From contig NW_017893349.1 in the NCBI RefSeq assembly GCF_001540865.1, positions 42,172 to 106,171 of the forward strand: DNA of 64,000 bases, given 5' to 3'. The DNA is from Ananas comosus. Taxonomy: Eukaryota > Streptophyta > Magnoliopsida > Poales > Bromeliaceae. Made by a program: the position numbers and the translations under genes. Under the pieces are notes generated by a model. That model made no database searches. It had not been told where the DNA came from and was given only the letters and a program-made list of their open reading frames with translations. Positions within the stretch are counted from its first letter, which is position 1; each line of letters begins with the position of its first letter. Positions 33,636 to 44,408 of the stretch are shown here, piece by piece.

Positions 33636-36162
33636 TGTAGCACACTGGACCTTTGCAAATTGCGAGGTTTGAGTGTTCGATTTGTATTCCAAACTTTTCC
33701 ACACTTGGTGGAGGGCCGTCGATGGTATACCGGCCTAAAAGTTCGATCTCGAGAGTTTTGGCTGAGTCCTGAGAGTTTTTACTCTCGGGGACCGGTCCCT
33801 GATAGGAGAGACCGGTCCCCCAGTGAACAGTGCTGCGCAACCGGCGAGGCAACCGGTCCCTGGCAGTCGAGACCGGTCCCCGAGCGCGTCTGCGCGGGGA
33901 GAGACCGGTCCCGCGCAGGGAGAGACCGGTTCCCGAACGTTGGATTTTCGGGGGCAGGCTGAGAGACCGGTCCCAGGTCGGGGAGACCGGTCCCTCTGGG
34001 CGAAAACTGCCCAGACCGGGCTGATGTGATTTTGAATTTTTGAGGGGCTTATCAGGATTTTGTTACTTTAGAGCCTATAGAGAGCCTTTCTTCTCTCTCT
34101 TTCCCTCATTTCTCTCCACCCTTTGCATTCTAGAGAGAGAAGAAGAGAGAGAGAAGAAGAGAAGAAGAGAGGGAGAAGAAGAGGAAGAAGAAGAGGAGGA
34201 GAAGGAGCTTGCTTAGAGGCCTTGGAGCATCATCTTCTTCCCCATTTCTCACTTTGGTGGCTTTGAACTTGTGGTTGGAGCTTTGTGGAGGACCAAACTT
34301 CAACCCTACTTGGTTTTGAGCTTGGATTGGAGCTTCTCTTGAGGTTGGTAGCTTGTAATCCCCATTTGATACATGTTTTCCTAGGTTTTACTAGATGAAA
34401 CCCTAGATTTTGGATTTTAGGGTTAGATTTGGGGATTCTTGATTTGAGGCTTCTTGATCTCATTTGAATGGTTTGGAACCTTTATATAGGTTAGATTGGA
34501 AGACCCCTACCTTCCATTTGAAGATTAAGAGAGAGTTTTTCACTTGAGGTGAGTTTTTCCCAACCCTAGCTTGAGAAGCTTAATGATTGAGCTATTTGCT
34601 CTTCGTTTTGTTTGGGTGACCTATTTTGATCTTCAGGGTGACTAGGAAAGCTTGTGATACCTCGTTCGGCGAAGATCTGAAAAGTGATTTGGTGGTTTGG
34701 TCGTGACATGGGCGCGCAATGGCCGCTATGCATCTTTCGTACTTGTTTTAAATATTTTTAATTTATCTCTATTCTAATGAATTATATTATGAATTGTTAG
34801 AGCACTTAAAGCGCATGCCTTGTGTATTATGAAAACTTGCACTATATATAGTAGAGCTATATGAGTAAATGCATGCATACGGGAAAGTGTTTATTTGCAA
34901 AGTGGATAAATACATCTTATGAGAATTAATTGGAATATGTACTTAGACAAGTTGCCATGCTTGGACATAGAGAACAAGATGTCATCAAGGGCACTTGAAA
35001 CAGTAAGCTATACAACTTGCGACATAGGACATATTGATTAGGCGCACTATTATCGGCCTACAGTCCATGTTAGAACATGATGACAAGAGGAATACGGCCG
35101 TTGAGAATACCTTGACACATTCCATGTTGTTAGACATGAGGACTTGTACTTGCGCGATCGTTTGACTACTTTGCATGTGCTCATCTCGGCACATGCTTAG
35201 TGAGGTCCGTCCCTAAGCTCGGCACTTAGGCAGTCATAGCCATCGCGATTCATATCGCCGTGTGACGGGATTGGCCGCCGAAGTGGATTGCCTGGGCCAG
35301 GCTCATTCCTAGGATGGGGATGTTGACTACCACCGGGGCCATTAAGCTGCACGGCAGACAGCCTACGGGTGGGTCTCAGGCCATAGACACCTTCGGGTGG
35401 GTCCTTCAAGATTTGACGTTGAGTATTCATTATTGACAATTGGACAGATGATGACTTAAGATATTTTGAACATGACTAGAATAGTAATACAACGAACTTT
35501 TAAACTATTTCGCATTGTAAACATTATGATATGTTGGAGACTTTTACTTCATGCATAGTTGCTTCATACTTATGCTAATTACGCTAAGTAGAGATATCAT
35601 GTTGTAGTAGGTTACCTTATTTTTACTTACCTTTCGCTTTTCTACTGTTATTGTCACTGACATCTTTTGTAGCTTTGGGCCTCGTAGTGCATTCACTGAA
35701 GTCAGTAATTGCCCACTGGGAACTATTTTTAATAGTTCTCACGCCCATGTTTTATGGTTTACCTTTCAGAGCCTTCGGCACCGGCGGAGGCACGGGATCG
35801 CGGCAAGGGGATCGCTTAGCTAGCTAGCGAGGAGCGGTACTTTGCCTAGGTGGTTTACTCTTTCTTTTTGTAGTTGAGAGAATGAGAGTTTTTGTATCCA
35901 TGTATAGAGACCACCTATGTATCTACCTATAGCACTTGTATCTGGGATTTTCTTGTATCACTTTATGTTTTTATCTTGTGGATTTATAGTTTTATCCTTA
36001 TCCCTTGTTGTAGCATTTAGACATATATTATGCTCTGATACTCCTAGATATCTTTTATTATTGCTTTTATTATCGTTGTTTTTAGACGCCTTATATGTTT
36101 TAGACGTATGGCGGGTCTGGGCACGTGCCGGGCGGGCTTCCGCTGGGTCCCGAGGCGTGACA
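33636..36162 (+). mobile_element. Solo LTR, family A, with perfect TSD
   Basis: 2527 bp, TGTAGCACACTGG...GCGTGACA, flanked by CAGCC at 33631-33635 and 36163-36167. No PPT or PBS adjoins it, so the interior was lost by LTR-LTR recombination. It lies in inverted orientation inside another family A LTR, within that LTR's ACCGGT array. It contains an ACCGGT array (33785-34000), GA-rich tracts and the GGAACTATTTTTAATAGTTC block. Confidence 0.92.
33785..34000 (+). repeat. ACCGGT palindrome array (solo LTR)
   Basis: About ten GGGACCGGTCCC or GAGACCGGTCCC motifs, 150-365 bp into the LTR, followed by a TTTTGTTAC block and a TATAGAG stretch near 34075. Confidence 0.88.
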
Positions 36163-36486
36163 CAGCCTGCCCCGACAATCCAACGTTCGGGAACCGGTCT
36201 CTCCCCGCACTGGACCGGTCTCTCCCCGCGCAGACGCGCTCGGGGACCGGTCTCGCCTGCCAGGGACCGGTTGCCTCGCAGGCTGCCGCAACACTGAGCT
36301 GAGGGGACCGGTCTCTCATATCAGGGACCGGTCCCCGAGAGTGAAAACTCTCAGGACTTGCCAAAACTCTAGAGATCGAACTTTTAGGCCGGTATACCAT
36401 CGACGGCCCTCCACCAAGTGTGGAAAAGTTCGGAATACATATCGAACACTCGAATCTCGCAATTTGCAAAGGTCCAGTGTGCTACA

Positions 36487-37573
36487 GTGATATAGGACGC
36501 TTCGTGGCGAAGTGCTTAACGTGCCAACAAGTGAAGGCCGAGCGTCGATTTCCGGCGGGAAAGCTTCAAAGCCTACCAATCCCCGTTTGGAAATAGGAGG
36601 ATATATCGATGGATTTCGTGGTCGGCTTGCCTCGCTCAACGGGCGGCTACGATGCAATCTGGGTAATTGTAGACCGATAGTGAGACTGCATGGGGTGTCG
36701 AAATCGATCGTGTCGGATCGTGACCCCCGGTTCACTTCACACTTCTGGAAGAGCCTGCAGGGAGCCCTTGGCACACGGCTCGACTTTAGTATCGCATTTC
36801 ATCCTCAGACCGATGGGCAAACAGAGAGAACCATCCAAACTCTAGAGGACATGTTGCGAGCGTGTGTTATTGACTATAAAGGAAGTTGGTGTGACCACCT
36901 ACCTGTGGCCGAGTTCGCCTACAACAACAGTTATCTTGCTAGTGTGGAGATGGCACCGTTCGAGGCTCTCTATGGGCGGACGTGTCGGTCTCCTATACAC
37001 TGGAGCGATGTAGGTGAACGGGCTGAGTTCGGCCCCGATGTGTTGCGAGAAGCGGAAGAGAAAGTCCACCTTGCTCGCAAAAGATTGCTCACGGCGCAGT
37101 CGAGACAGCAGAGCTATGCGGATAGGCACCGACGAGATATAGAGTTCGCGGTGGGTGACCGCGTATTCTTGAAGGTTTCACCGATGCGGGGCGTAAAGCG
37201 GTTTTGAGTGCGAGGAAAGTTAAGTCCCCGGTACATTGGACCCTATGAAATATTGGAGCGAGTTGGCACGGTGGCTTATCGACTCGCTTTGCCCCCGAAG
37301 CTTGTGGATGTACACAATGTGTTAAATGTCTCCAATCTCCGCAAGTATATTCACGATCCCGAGCATGTGATACTATACGAACCGCCGGAACTTCAAGGAG
37401 ATTTGAGCTATGAAGAGTTTCCGGTAGGAATTATCGCCCGAGAGGTGCGAAAGTTGAGGAATCGAGAAATCCCGTATGTGAAGATTAGGTGGAGTAATAA
37501 CGATGATCGCGAGACCACCTGGGAACTCGAGGATCGGATGAGAGAGCACCATCCTCATTTATTTGAGGAGTAA
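36487..37573 (+). pseudogene. pol: Gypsy integrase and chromodomain fragment (plus-strand element)
   Basis: It starts abruptly in the integrase zinc finger ([20 protein letters not shown]), cut by the family A insertion. It keeps [10 protein letters not shown] (first Asp), then loses about 85 bp between IVDR and IVRLHGV (about 36677). It continues in another frame through IVSDRDPRF (second Asp), [16 protein letters not shown] (Glu), [19 protein letters not shown], the GPY/F module and a chromodomain-like end (IIAREVRKLRNREIPYVKI) to TAA at 37571. Nonsense codons: TAG at 36594-36596 (Trp in relatives) and TGA at 37205-37207 (after GVKRF, Gly in relatives). It is related to but distinct from the pol at 30201-33275. 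The short distance to a PPT and LTR shows it is the 3' end of its element. Confidence 0.92.
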
Positions 37574-37631
37574 GGTATGAATTTAAATTAAAGTTAGAAA
37601 ATTTGATCGTTTCGAGGACGAAACTCCTTTT

Positions 37632-37644
37632 AAGGAGGGGAGGA
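37632..37644 (+). promoter_or_regulatory. Polypurine tract
   Basis: AAGGAGGGGAGGA directly before the LTR start TGTAAGAAAG; identical in core to the PPT of the LARD-like element (21891-21905). Confidence 0.88.
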
Positions 37645-40295
37645 TGTAAGAAAGTGAATTCTCGAAATCCGAGAGTTGTACTTCGTCCAGGACCGACTAT
37701 TTGTCGACAGAATACCCTTTGGGGAAGTTAAAGATGTCCAAAGCACAAAGGGTGCCTTGGAGTTGAGTCCGCGAGAGCAAATCGGCAAAATCTGGACTCA
37801 GCAGATTTTTGCTCTCGGGGACCGGTCCTTGGAGGGAAGGACCGGTCCCCGTAGCTGAGGGTCGCGGGGGAGGTCGATGCGACCGGTCCCTGGCTGAGGG
37901 GACCGGTCCCCGTGCGCGACACCCGCGAGAGGAAGCCTGAATTTGGCTAAGTCCTGAAGGTTCCCCTTTCAGGAACCGGTCTCTCAGGAGAGACCGGTCT
38001 CCCAGGGACCGGTCCCTCAGGTGAGGACCGGTTTCCGAACGCGAAAAGTCCCCAGACTGCAGGGAGAGCTCTCGGGGACCGGTCCCTTGTCGGGGAGACC
38101 GGTCCCTCTGGGCGAAAACAGCCCAGTGACAGCAGGTTAAGAGATGAAAAGTAGAGGGACTAAGGTGAATTTTGTTACAATAGAGGGGCATATTAGCCCA
38201 CTCCCTCTCTCAGCCTCTCATTTCTCTCTCTCTTACTCTCTTTCTCTCTTGCTCTCTCTCTCTCTAGAGATAACAAAGAAGAAGAAGGAGAAAGAGAAGA
38301 AGAAGAAGGAAGAGAAGAAGAAGAAGAAGAAGGAGCAGAAGAAGAAAAAGGCTTGGAGCATCTTCCTCTCTTCCTCTCCTCTCCATTGGTGTAGCTCAAG
38401 AGGTAAGCTACAAACCCTAGCTATGTATACTTAGGGTTTTTGGGTTTTTATGCTTTGGAATGGGTCAAATGGACCCCAAGAATGCTTCTAAGTAGATCAA
38501 TCCCATGAATCTAGGGTTTTATTGGAGGTTTGCTATATGTGCAACCTAGGGCTCCAAATAGGGGCATTTTGTAAAGTATGAGATTGATCTCATTTGAGGC
38601 CTTGTAAACCTAATCGATAGGTGCCCAAACGCGAGGGCGAAGTTGATTTTGCGATTCATCGAGCGGGCTTAGAGCTATCGGCGAAATACGGTCGTTTTGG
38701 CACTATCCTGGACCAAGGAAGGCTAAAGCCTTTTCGTAAGGCTCGCCGAGAAGCGTTCCTAAAGCCTCTACGTTGGTAAAAAGTGGGGGGTGCCATCCCG
38801 AAGCTTTCGAACTCCTTTCTATGTCTTAGATTGCATTTAATCTCATCTCTTCATGTTGCATCGTAGGATTGCATAGTAGCTCCATTCCTTATGCTTTCTA
38901 AATGATAACCTAGTGTATTTGGAACGTTTGGTGACTTGAATAGATGAGGGTTGGGTCGGAACGTGGATCCTATGATGTGAAAGAAAAGAGATGAACCCGA
39001 TGGGGGTATTGATGACATAGAAAGTAGTGTTTAGTGTAAAAGAACACACGTGTAGCATCCAAAAGTTAAATGATGACGAGTTGCATTAATGTAGTGTATA
39101 TGACACTAGAGGTTTGAGAACCTAGGGATAGATGGATCCCTTAGAAAATGCCTTGTGAACAATAAATTTAGAGAAACTAAATAGCATTGCATGAATGTCG
39201 GGAACAAATGATCCCGCGAGAGATGTTGACTCTAGTTGTAGAGCACCCTCACTTGGAGAGGATTGGATTCGGTTGTTAACCCTAGTGGTAGGGTATCCTC
39301 ACTTGGAGAGGATAGATCTAGCTCACAGTCTGCGTTTAGGGTGGTACAGCCATCCTATCCCCATATGGAGGGGATTGTCGTCGAGTACTCCGGAGTGTCG
39401 CGCGACTAGGACCACTTGGAGGTCCGGACCACATGGAGGTCCGCAGACGGTCCCGAGCTTGGGTGCACTTGGAGCTCCCTCCCCACTTTGGGATTGAAAG
39501 GTGAGTCATTGGCGAGCCCTAGGGCCTCGCCACAGATTGGGTAAATGCAAGGTTAAAGGTTTTGAAGTGTCATTGAACATTACTATTCGAACATGGATCG
39601 AATTTGCTAGCATGGTAGCCAACCTTTAATTATATGATGCATGCATTCATATTCATGATTATGGGCATAGTAGCATAGTTTTCCTACTACCGCATTTACT
39701 GCTTTCAGATACATATCTATCTATCTATCTGTTGTTACTTGTGCCCACTTGGACCTAGTGGGGAGATCGGCAGAGTCGGCGGCCGAGCCCACTGGGAACT
39801 ATGGAAGATAGTTCTCACCCCACTCTATTTCCAGTGGTAGGTTCAGGGCTGTCGAGAGAGGACCGCGGCAAGGGCATCGCGCCCGATCAGTGAGACCGTG
39901 GTAGTATAGTAGCTTTCCTTTTTGCATTAGTACACCTATGTATTTGAGAGAGGCGTTGTAGGTGAGGATTTGGAGAGCTATGTATTTTGAGATGAAAAAT
40001 GTAATCTCTTAAAGAAAATGATGTAAATGAAAATAGTGAAACTATTGTAATAGCTAGTAAAGTACTCTTTTTATTTCACATGCTTTATCTTGTGGATTAC
40101 CTGCTCTTTGTAGTTGCTGGCACTGTTTGTGCCCTTGTGAATGTGTATGTTTAGAATTTAAATTCCTGGGTAAATTTTTGTACACATTCTTGTTGTGAGC
40201 CTTGGGCGGACAGGGGAGGTGCTGTCTGTTCGGCGGTCCGCTCGGCGCGCCCGAATCGTGCCAAATTGGTAGTGGTTTCGGGGCGGGGCATGACA
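37645..40295 (+). repeat. 3' LTR of the plus-strand Gypsy (family C)
   Basis: 2651 bp, TGTAAGAAAGTG...GGGGCATGACA. It holds an ACCGGT array (37813-38112), a TTGTTACAATAG block, CT- and GA-rich tracts (38220-38350) and two units of the 50-bp minisatellite in inverted sense (39240-39325). Its last 100 bp invert to the TGTCA(C/T)GCCCCG-type LTR starts seen elsewhere in the window. Confidence 0.88.
37813..38112 (+). repeat. ACCGGT palindrome array (family C LTR)
   Basis: About twelve ACCGGT motifs in GGGACCGGTCCC or AGACCGGTCTC context over 300 bp, followed at once by the TTGTTACAATAG block. Confidence 0.88.
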
Positions 40296-41132
40296 TCTAC
40301 CAATTATCTGCTCATGTATGCAGCAACCAGAGCTAAACTATTTTCATCAGGGCAATAACTCAGCCTTTTTTTTTCATGATCTTAAGAACATGGTTATAAG
40401 CTTTAACTGTTGATCCTAAAGATTCATAAGAACATGAAAAATAACAAAAATATTAAATATTTTAAAAAAAACTAAAACGAATCATGCCAATTCTAAAATA
40501 AGCCAATAGATCGAAAGAGAAAAAGCCCCAAATACCTATAGATCCCGAGATTGGGGGTATTATCCAAGGACCCTGAGGAGCTGATGCTTGAAGCCAAAGC
40601 CGAGCCCGACGCGGACCCGCGATGCCGACGCCGTCGCCGTGCTCGTGGTGTGCGGCGGCAGGGAGTGGTGAGGAGATGGATGCGGGGTAGGTGAGCGGGT
40701 GTGCCTGCGTCGGCCGCTGCTCACACCCGTCGTTGAAGCTCCACGGCAGCTCCCGTCCCCTCCAATTCCGCGTGGTGATCGCCGGAGATCTCTCCAGCGG
40801 CGATCGCCTGAGAGATCGGCAGGAACGAAAGTTGGTTACGAATGGGAAGGGTTTGGGAGAAAAAAATGTCGGAAGAAGTTTGGGGATTAGGTGAGGTTTG
40901 GGGATTTAAAATACAACATACAAATATGAATAAAATAAAAGAAGTGTTAACAATTTTGTCAACATTTGTTGTGGTGCAGTGGTTAAGAGGCATACACCTT
41001 TTGTAAAGATTGCAGTTTCAAGTCCCATCCTTTTATTTTGTGACAGTTTTTTTTTTTTTTGTTTTGTAACTAAAAGCTTTTTTGGTGACATATGAAATTC
41101 AAATTCGTAGCAAATGCACTACTTTTTTGTAG
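40296..41132. other. Orphan segment with GC-rich block, tRNA-like boxes and a CACTA-like end
   Basis: This lies between two LTR domains. 40560-40860 is GC-rich and reads on the minus strand like a gene 5' region, but no conserved protein is visible. 40969-41025 has GTGGTGCAGTGGTTAAG and, 30 bp on, AGTTTCAAGTCCC, resembling tRNA-type A and B boxes. 41117-41134 is CACTAC-T6-GTAGTG, a palindrome whose minus strand reads CACTACAAAAAA, like many plant CACTA termini. I did not find the opposite terminus, so a captured-gene CACTA or SINE is only a possibility. Confidence 0.45.
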
Positions 41133-41348
41133 TGTTGGGACTTATCTAAAATATTTCTAATCCATATGGGATAAGAAATAAATATTTGTAACTATCTGTT
41201 ATATTTCTATTCCACATGGGATATGGAATAAATCTAACAGATAAACCCTAATCTATTTAAATCTCTATCTATGTGAGATTTAGTTAGAATATGATTAGGA
41301 TTAATGTCTCCCTTATGGCCTATAAATACATGAGGTATTGACCATATG
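41133..41348 (+). repeat. Possible truncated Copia LTR
   Basis: It starts TGTTGGGACTTATC, is AT-rich with two CCA(C/T)ATGGGATA motifs and ends in a TATAAATACATGAGG box, cut by an LTR start at 41349. Only the general look supports this. Confidence 0.4.
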
Positions 41349-43140
41349 TGTAACACACTGGAGTTGTGCAAATTGCAAGGTTCAAGTGTTTGATCTGTGA
41401 TCTGAGTTTTTTTGGATTTTCTGGAGGGTCGTAGACAGTGTTCCGACCCATGGCTCGCATCCCGAGAATCGAGGTTTTAACTTAGCACCAATGTCTCTGC
41501 AGGGAAGTGTACCGGTACAACATTGATGTTGTACCGGAACACTTGGTTGTACCGGTACAACATCGGATGTGTATCGGTATAGATGGAATTTTCTGCCAAC
41601 CCGAGCCTCGGGTTTGCGTGTACACTGGGTTTGTACCGGTACACTTTTTCGTGTACTGGTACACATTGCAGTGAGGGCTGTTTTAGTTGGAGGGTGCAAT
41701 TGCAATTGTTGCAAACTCTTTAAATACCACCCAGCCCCTTTAAGAGCTCTTTTGAGCCCTAACCTGTGGAGAGCAAGGTGAGAACTCTCCCCTTTGATTT
41801 CTTCTCAATTTTTGATGGATTTTAGCAAGTTTTGATCTCCTCTTTCTTGCTTTTCCTTGCTTCATGTTGGATTCCACCATGGGAGAAGCTTGGACTTCGA
41901 GATTGGAGCTTGATAGAGGAAGAACTTCAACCCTAGCTCTTTTGCTAGCTTGTTTTGGAGCTCTTGTGAGGTTTGTAAGCTTAATCCGCTCTTTGATTCG
42001 TGTTTTAGTAGATTCTACTAGTTGGAACCCTAGAATTGGGAATTTAGGGTTTAAAATGGAGATTTTTGATTTGAGACTTTTGGATCTCAATTGTTTGACT
42101 TAGAACCTTCCTTTAGATTGGTTTTGAAGGGTTCTTGCTCTCTTTGGGAATCAAGAGGGATTTTCACCTTTATAGGTGAGTTTTTGACCTTTTCTTCGAG
42201 ACGGTTAATGTTTGAGCTTACGGTTGTTCGTTTCGTTCGTTTAACTCTTCCAATATTACCTTTAGTGTACTAGGAGAGTAGTGGACACCTTTGTCAGCGC
42301 AAACAAAGGGTTTCGAGAAGTCTCAGTGGGTTTGACTTCATTGAAAATAGCAGAACTCACTTTTGTCAACTTTTAATTGTTGTAAAATTGAAATGCATGT
42401 GTATCCATGCTACATAGAGCCTACGAGTTATTTTGAATGCTTAAAATACATGTGTTATGTATGATGAAAATTACCTCTATATAGTAGAGAGAGACATGTG
42501 CATTGTTAGCATGCATGATAGCATTCTATTTCATGGCTTGAATTCTTGCAAAGAAAATGGGTTGCAAAATATGTTCTTGAACTTAGAATTTATGTTGGAC
42601 ATAGCGGACAAAAGTGCCATAAGGGGGCACTCAACCTAGTAAACGGTTAAATTGCAACATGTTGACATAGAAATTAATGGATACTTGCTTCATTCCATTT
42701 TTAGACATGATGACATAGTGATAGGCCATCGAGATACTTGCTTCATTCCATGTTTTAGACATGATGACGTAGTGATAGGCCATCGAGATACTTGCTTCAT
42801 TCTATGTTTTAGATATGATGACATAGTGATAGGCCATCGAGATACTTGATTCATTCCATGTTTTAGACCTGATGACATAGTAATAGGCTATCGAGATACT
42901 TGCTTTATTCCATATTTTAGACATGATAACTTGGGACTTGAGACAGACTTTTACGCTTGCTTGTCATTGTGCTCATTCGTACATGCTTGTGAGGGTCGCT
43001 CCCCACAAGCCGGCACTCCGGGGATAGCCATCGCGACACAAGCTCGCCCGTGCGGGATTGGGCGTCGAAATGGGATGCCGTGGGGGAGGCTCATTCCAAG
43101 AGTGGGGATGTTGACTACCACAGGGCCATTAGGCACAACG
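41349..43140 (+). repeat. Family A-like LTR (truncated) with TGTACCGGTACA array
   Basis: It starts TGTAACACACTGGAG with the CAAATTGCAAGGTTC block of family A. In place of GACCGGTC it carries TGTACCGGTACA-type palindromes (41510-41660). Further on it has a 54-bp minisatellite and the TAGCCATCGCGA ... GATGTTGACTACCAC blocks of the solo LTR. It is cut at 43141 by an inverted LTR. Confidence 0.8.
42681..42930. repeat. 54-bp minisatellite
   Basis: Units ATACTTGCTTCATTCCATG... begin at 42681, 42734, 42788, 42842 and 42896 (last one partial), with about 90% agreement by eye. The solo LTR has a single diverged unit at the matching place (about 35050-35150). Confidence 0.88.
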
Positions 43141-43596
43141 TGTCACGCCCCGGGACCGATCCCTTTGGTCGGTCCGGGCACGTCAAACAGACGCCGAACG
43201 GACAGAGCCTCCCCTGTCCACCCAAAGCTCAACACATGTACAATTCAAGCAAAGAGAATGCACAAGCGGAAACATACATAACGGCTTCCACGAGGGTAAG
43301 CAATAGCCAGAGTGAAAGAATACTAAACTATACAACATACAAGTAGAATGATTAACTTTTAACTATTTACAAGCATTCAACCTTTACATTCATGATTCTT
43401 TTACAACATACATGCTTTTCATCATTTCTTTTTACATCACATTTCCTCAAAATAGAATACTTACACTCATTTCTTCAACATCTCTAATCATCAAATACAA
43501 AAGATGATATATGGGTATGCAACTACAAAACATGAAACCCAACTTGGCGGTCACTGTCTACGGCGCGATACCTTTACCGCGGTCGCTCACCGGCTC
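43141..43596 (-). repeat. Truncated family C-like LTR
   Basis: It starts TGTCACGCCCCGGGACC and shares AACAGACGCCGAACGGACAG and following blocks with 17612-18718. It stops at 43597 where a plus-oriented LTR begins. Confidence 0.72.
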
Positions 43597-44407
43597 TGTA
43601 ATATACCGAAAATTCAGAAAATAAATATCGAACTTTAGTCAAATTGACCAAAGTGCGAGGTTGGAACACTTCGGGAAGTCTGAAGGTGTTAAAGTAGTCA
43701 AAAGTGTGTTGTGGAAGGTTTTTGAGAGCTAAAGAATCAAATCCTGCGAAACTGCAGATTTTCAGCTCTCGGGGACCGGTCCCTGGTGGGAGAGACCGGT
43801 CCCCGAACGCGTATGAAATGAGACAGACGAAAAAATCGGCTAAGTCCTGAGAAATTAGCTCTCGGGAACCAGTCCCTGCCTGAGAGACCGGTCCCCGAGA
43901 GACCGGTCCTCCAAAGAGAGACCGGTTGCCCTGCGCGCAGCAGCCCTGGCTGCGCGGGGAGAGCCTTCGGGAACTGGTCCCTGAAGGAGAGACCGGTCCC
44001 CGCCTGGGGAAGTGTATTAAAGTGAAAGTTGAGGGGTTTATTAGCAATTATGCAACCCAATAGCTATGGTGTGAGGGCTAATGAGATTTTCTCTCATTCT
44101 CACCCTCTCAAACACTATTTTCTCTCCCTCTTTCTCTCTAGAAGACAAAGGAGAAGAAGAAGAAAGAAAGAAAGGAAGGAAAAGAAGGAAAAGAAGGTGA
44201 AGAAGAAGATCAAGAGGTGAAGCAACTTCATCTTCTTCCTCTCTAGCTTGGAAAATGAGAGCTTACAAGGTGAGCTTTGAACCCTATTGTAGTAAAACCC
44301 TAAAATGGGCTTTGAATAAACCTAGAAATGGTTTTAATGGGTTATTTAGAGTCTTTGAAGCTTTCTTTTTGCTTCTTTAGAGATCAAAACCATGGTTTAG
44401 CTTGAGG
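43597..44407 (+). repeat. Truncated LTR with ACCGGT array, ending at an N
   Basis: It starts TGTAATATACCG and has an ACCGGT array (43771-44008), a CTCT-rich then GAAGAAG-rich tract (44090-44220) and the AAACCCTA-type blocks of other LTRs. The match to LTR sequence stops at the single N (44408), so the join may be an assembly artefact. Confidence 0.68.
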
Positions 44408-44408
44408 N

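Larger units (their letters stand above)
27969..36486 (-). mobile_element. Family A chromodomain Gypsy element, internally deleted
   Basis: The order on the plus strand is 3' LTR (its outer part missing), PPT, pol read on the minus strand, then LTR sequence again. Pol breaks off in the protease region at about 33265, and the text switches straight into LTR sequence at ACTAGCCACATACC, a stretch also found at 29459 in the 3' LTR. Gag, the PBS and the start of the 5' LTR are gone. The second LTR fragment is split by a solo LTR. The whole unit interrupts the integrase gene of a plus-strand Gypsy that resumes at 36487. Confidence 0.85.
33265..36486 (-). repeat. 5' LTR remnant of the family A element, split by a solo LTR
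   Basis: 33271-33635 and 36168-36486 together match 29462-30144 almost base for base. The fragment ends ...TGTGCTACA at 36486, where integrase sequence of another element resumes; GTGAT (36487-36491) would be the TSD. Confidence 0.85.

Noticed and set aside
38144..38434. Lysine/glutamate-rich frame of 96 codons
   Set aside because: It reads through the GAAGAAG purine tract of an LTR; similar tracts at 14078-14371, 23457-23738 and 48045-48243 give the same kind of false frame.
40969..41030. tRNA gene
   Set aside because: A- and B-box-like motifs are visible, but I cannot fold an acceptor stem and anticodon arm around them.
42681..42930. Regular repeats that might suggest a CRISPR array
   Set aside because: Units are head-to-tail 54-bp minisatellite copies with no unique spacers, inside a plant LTR.
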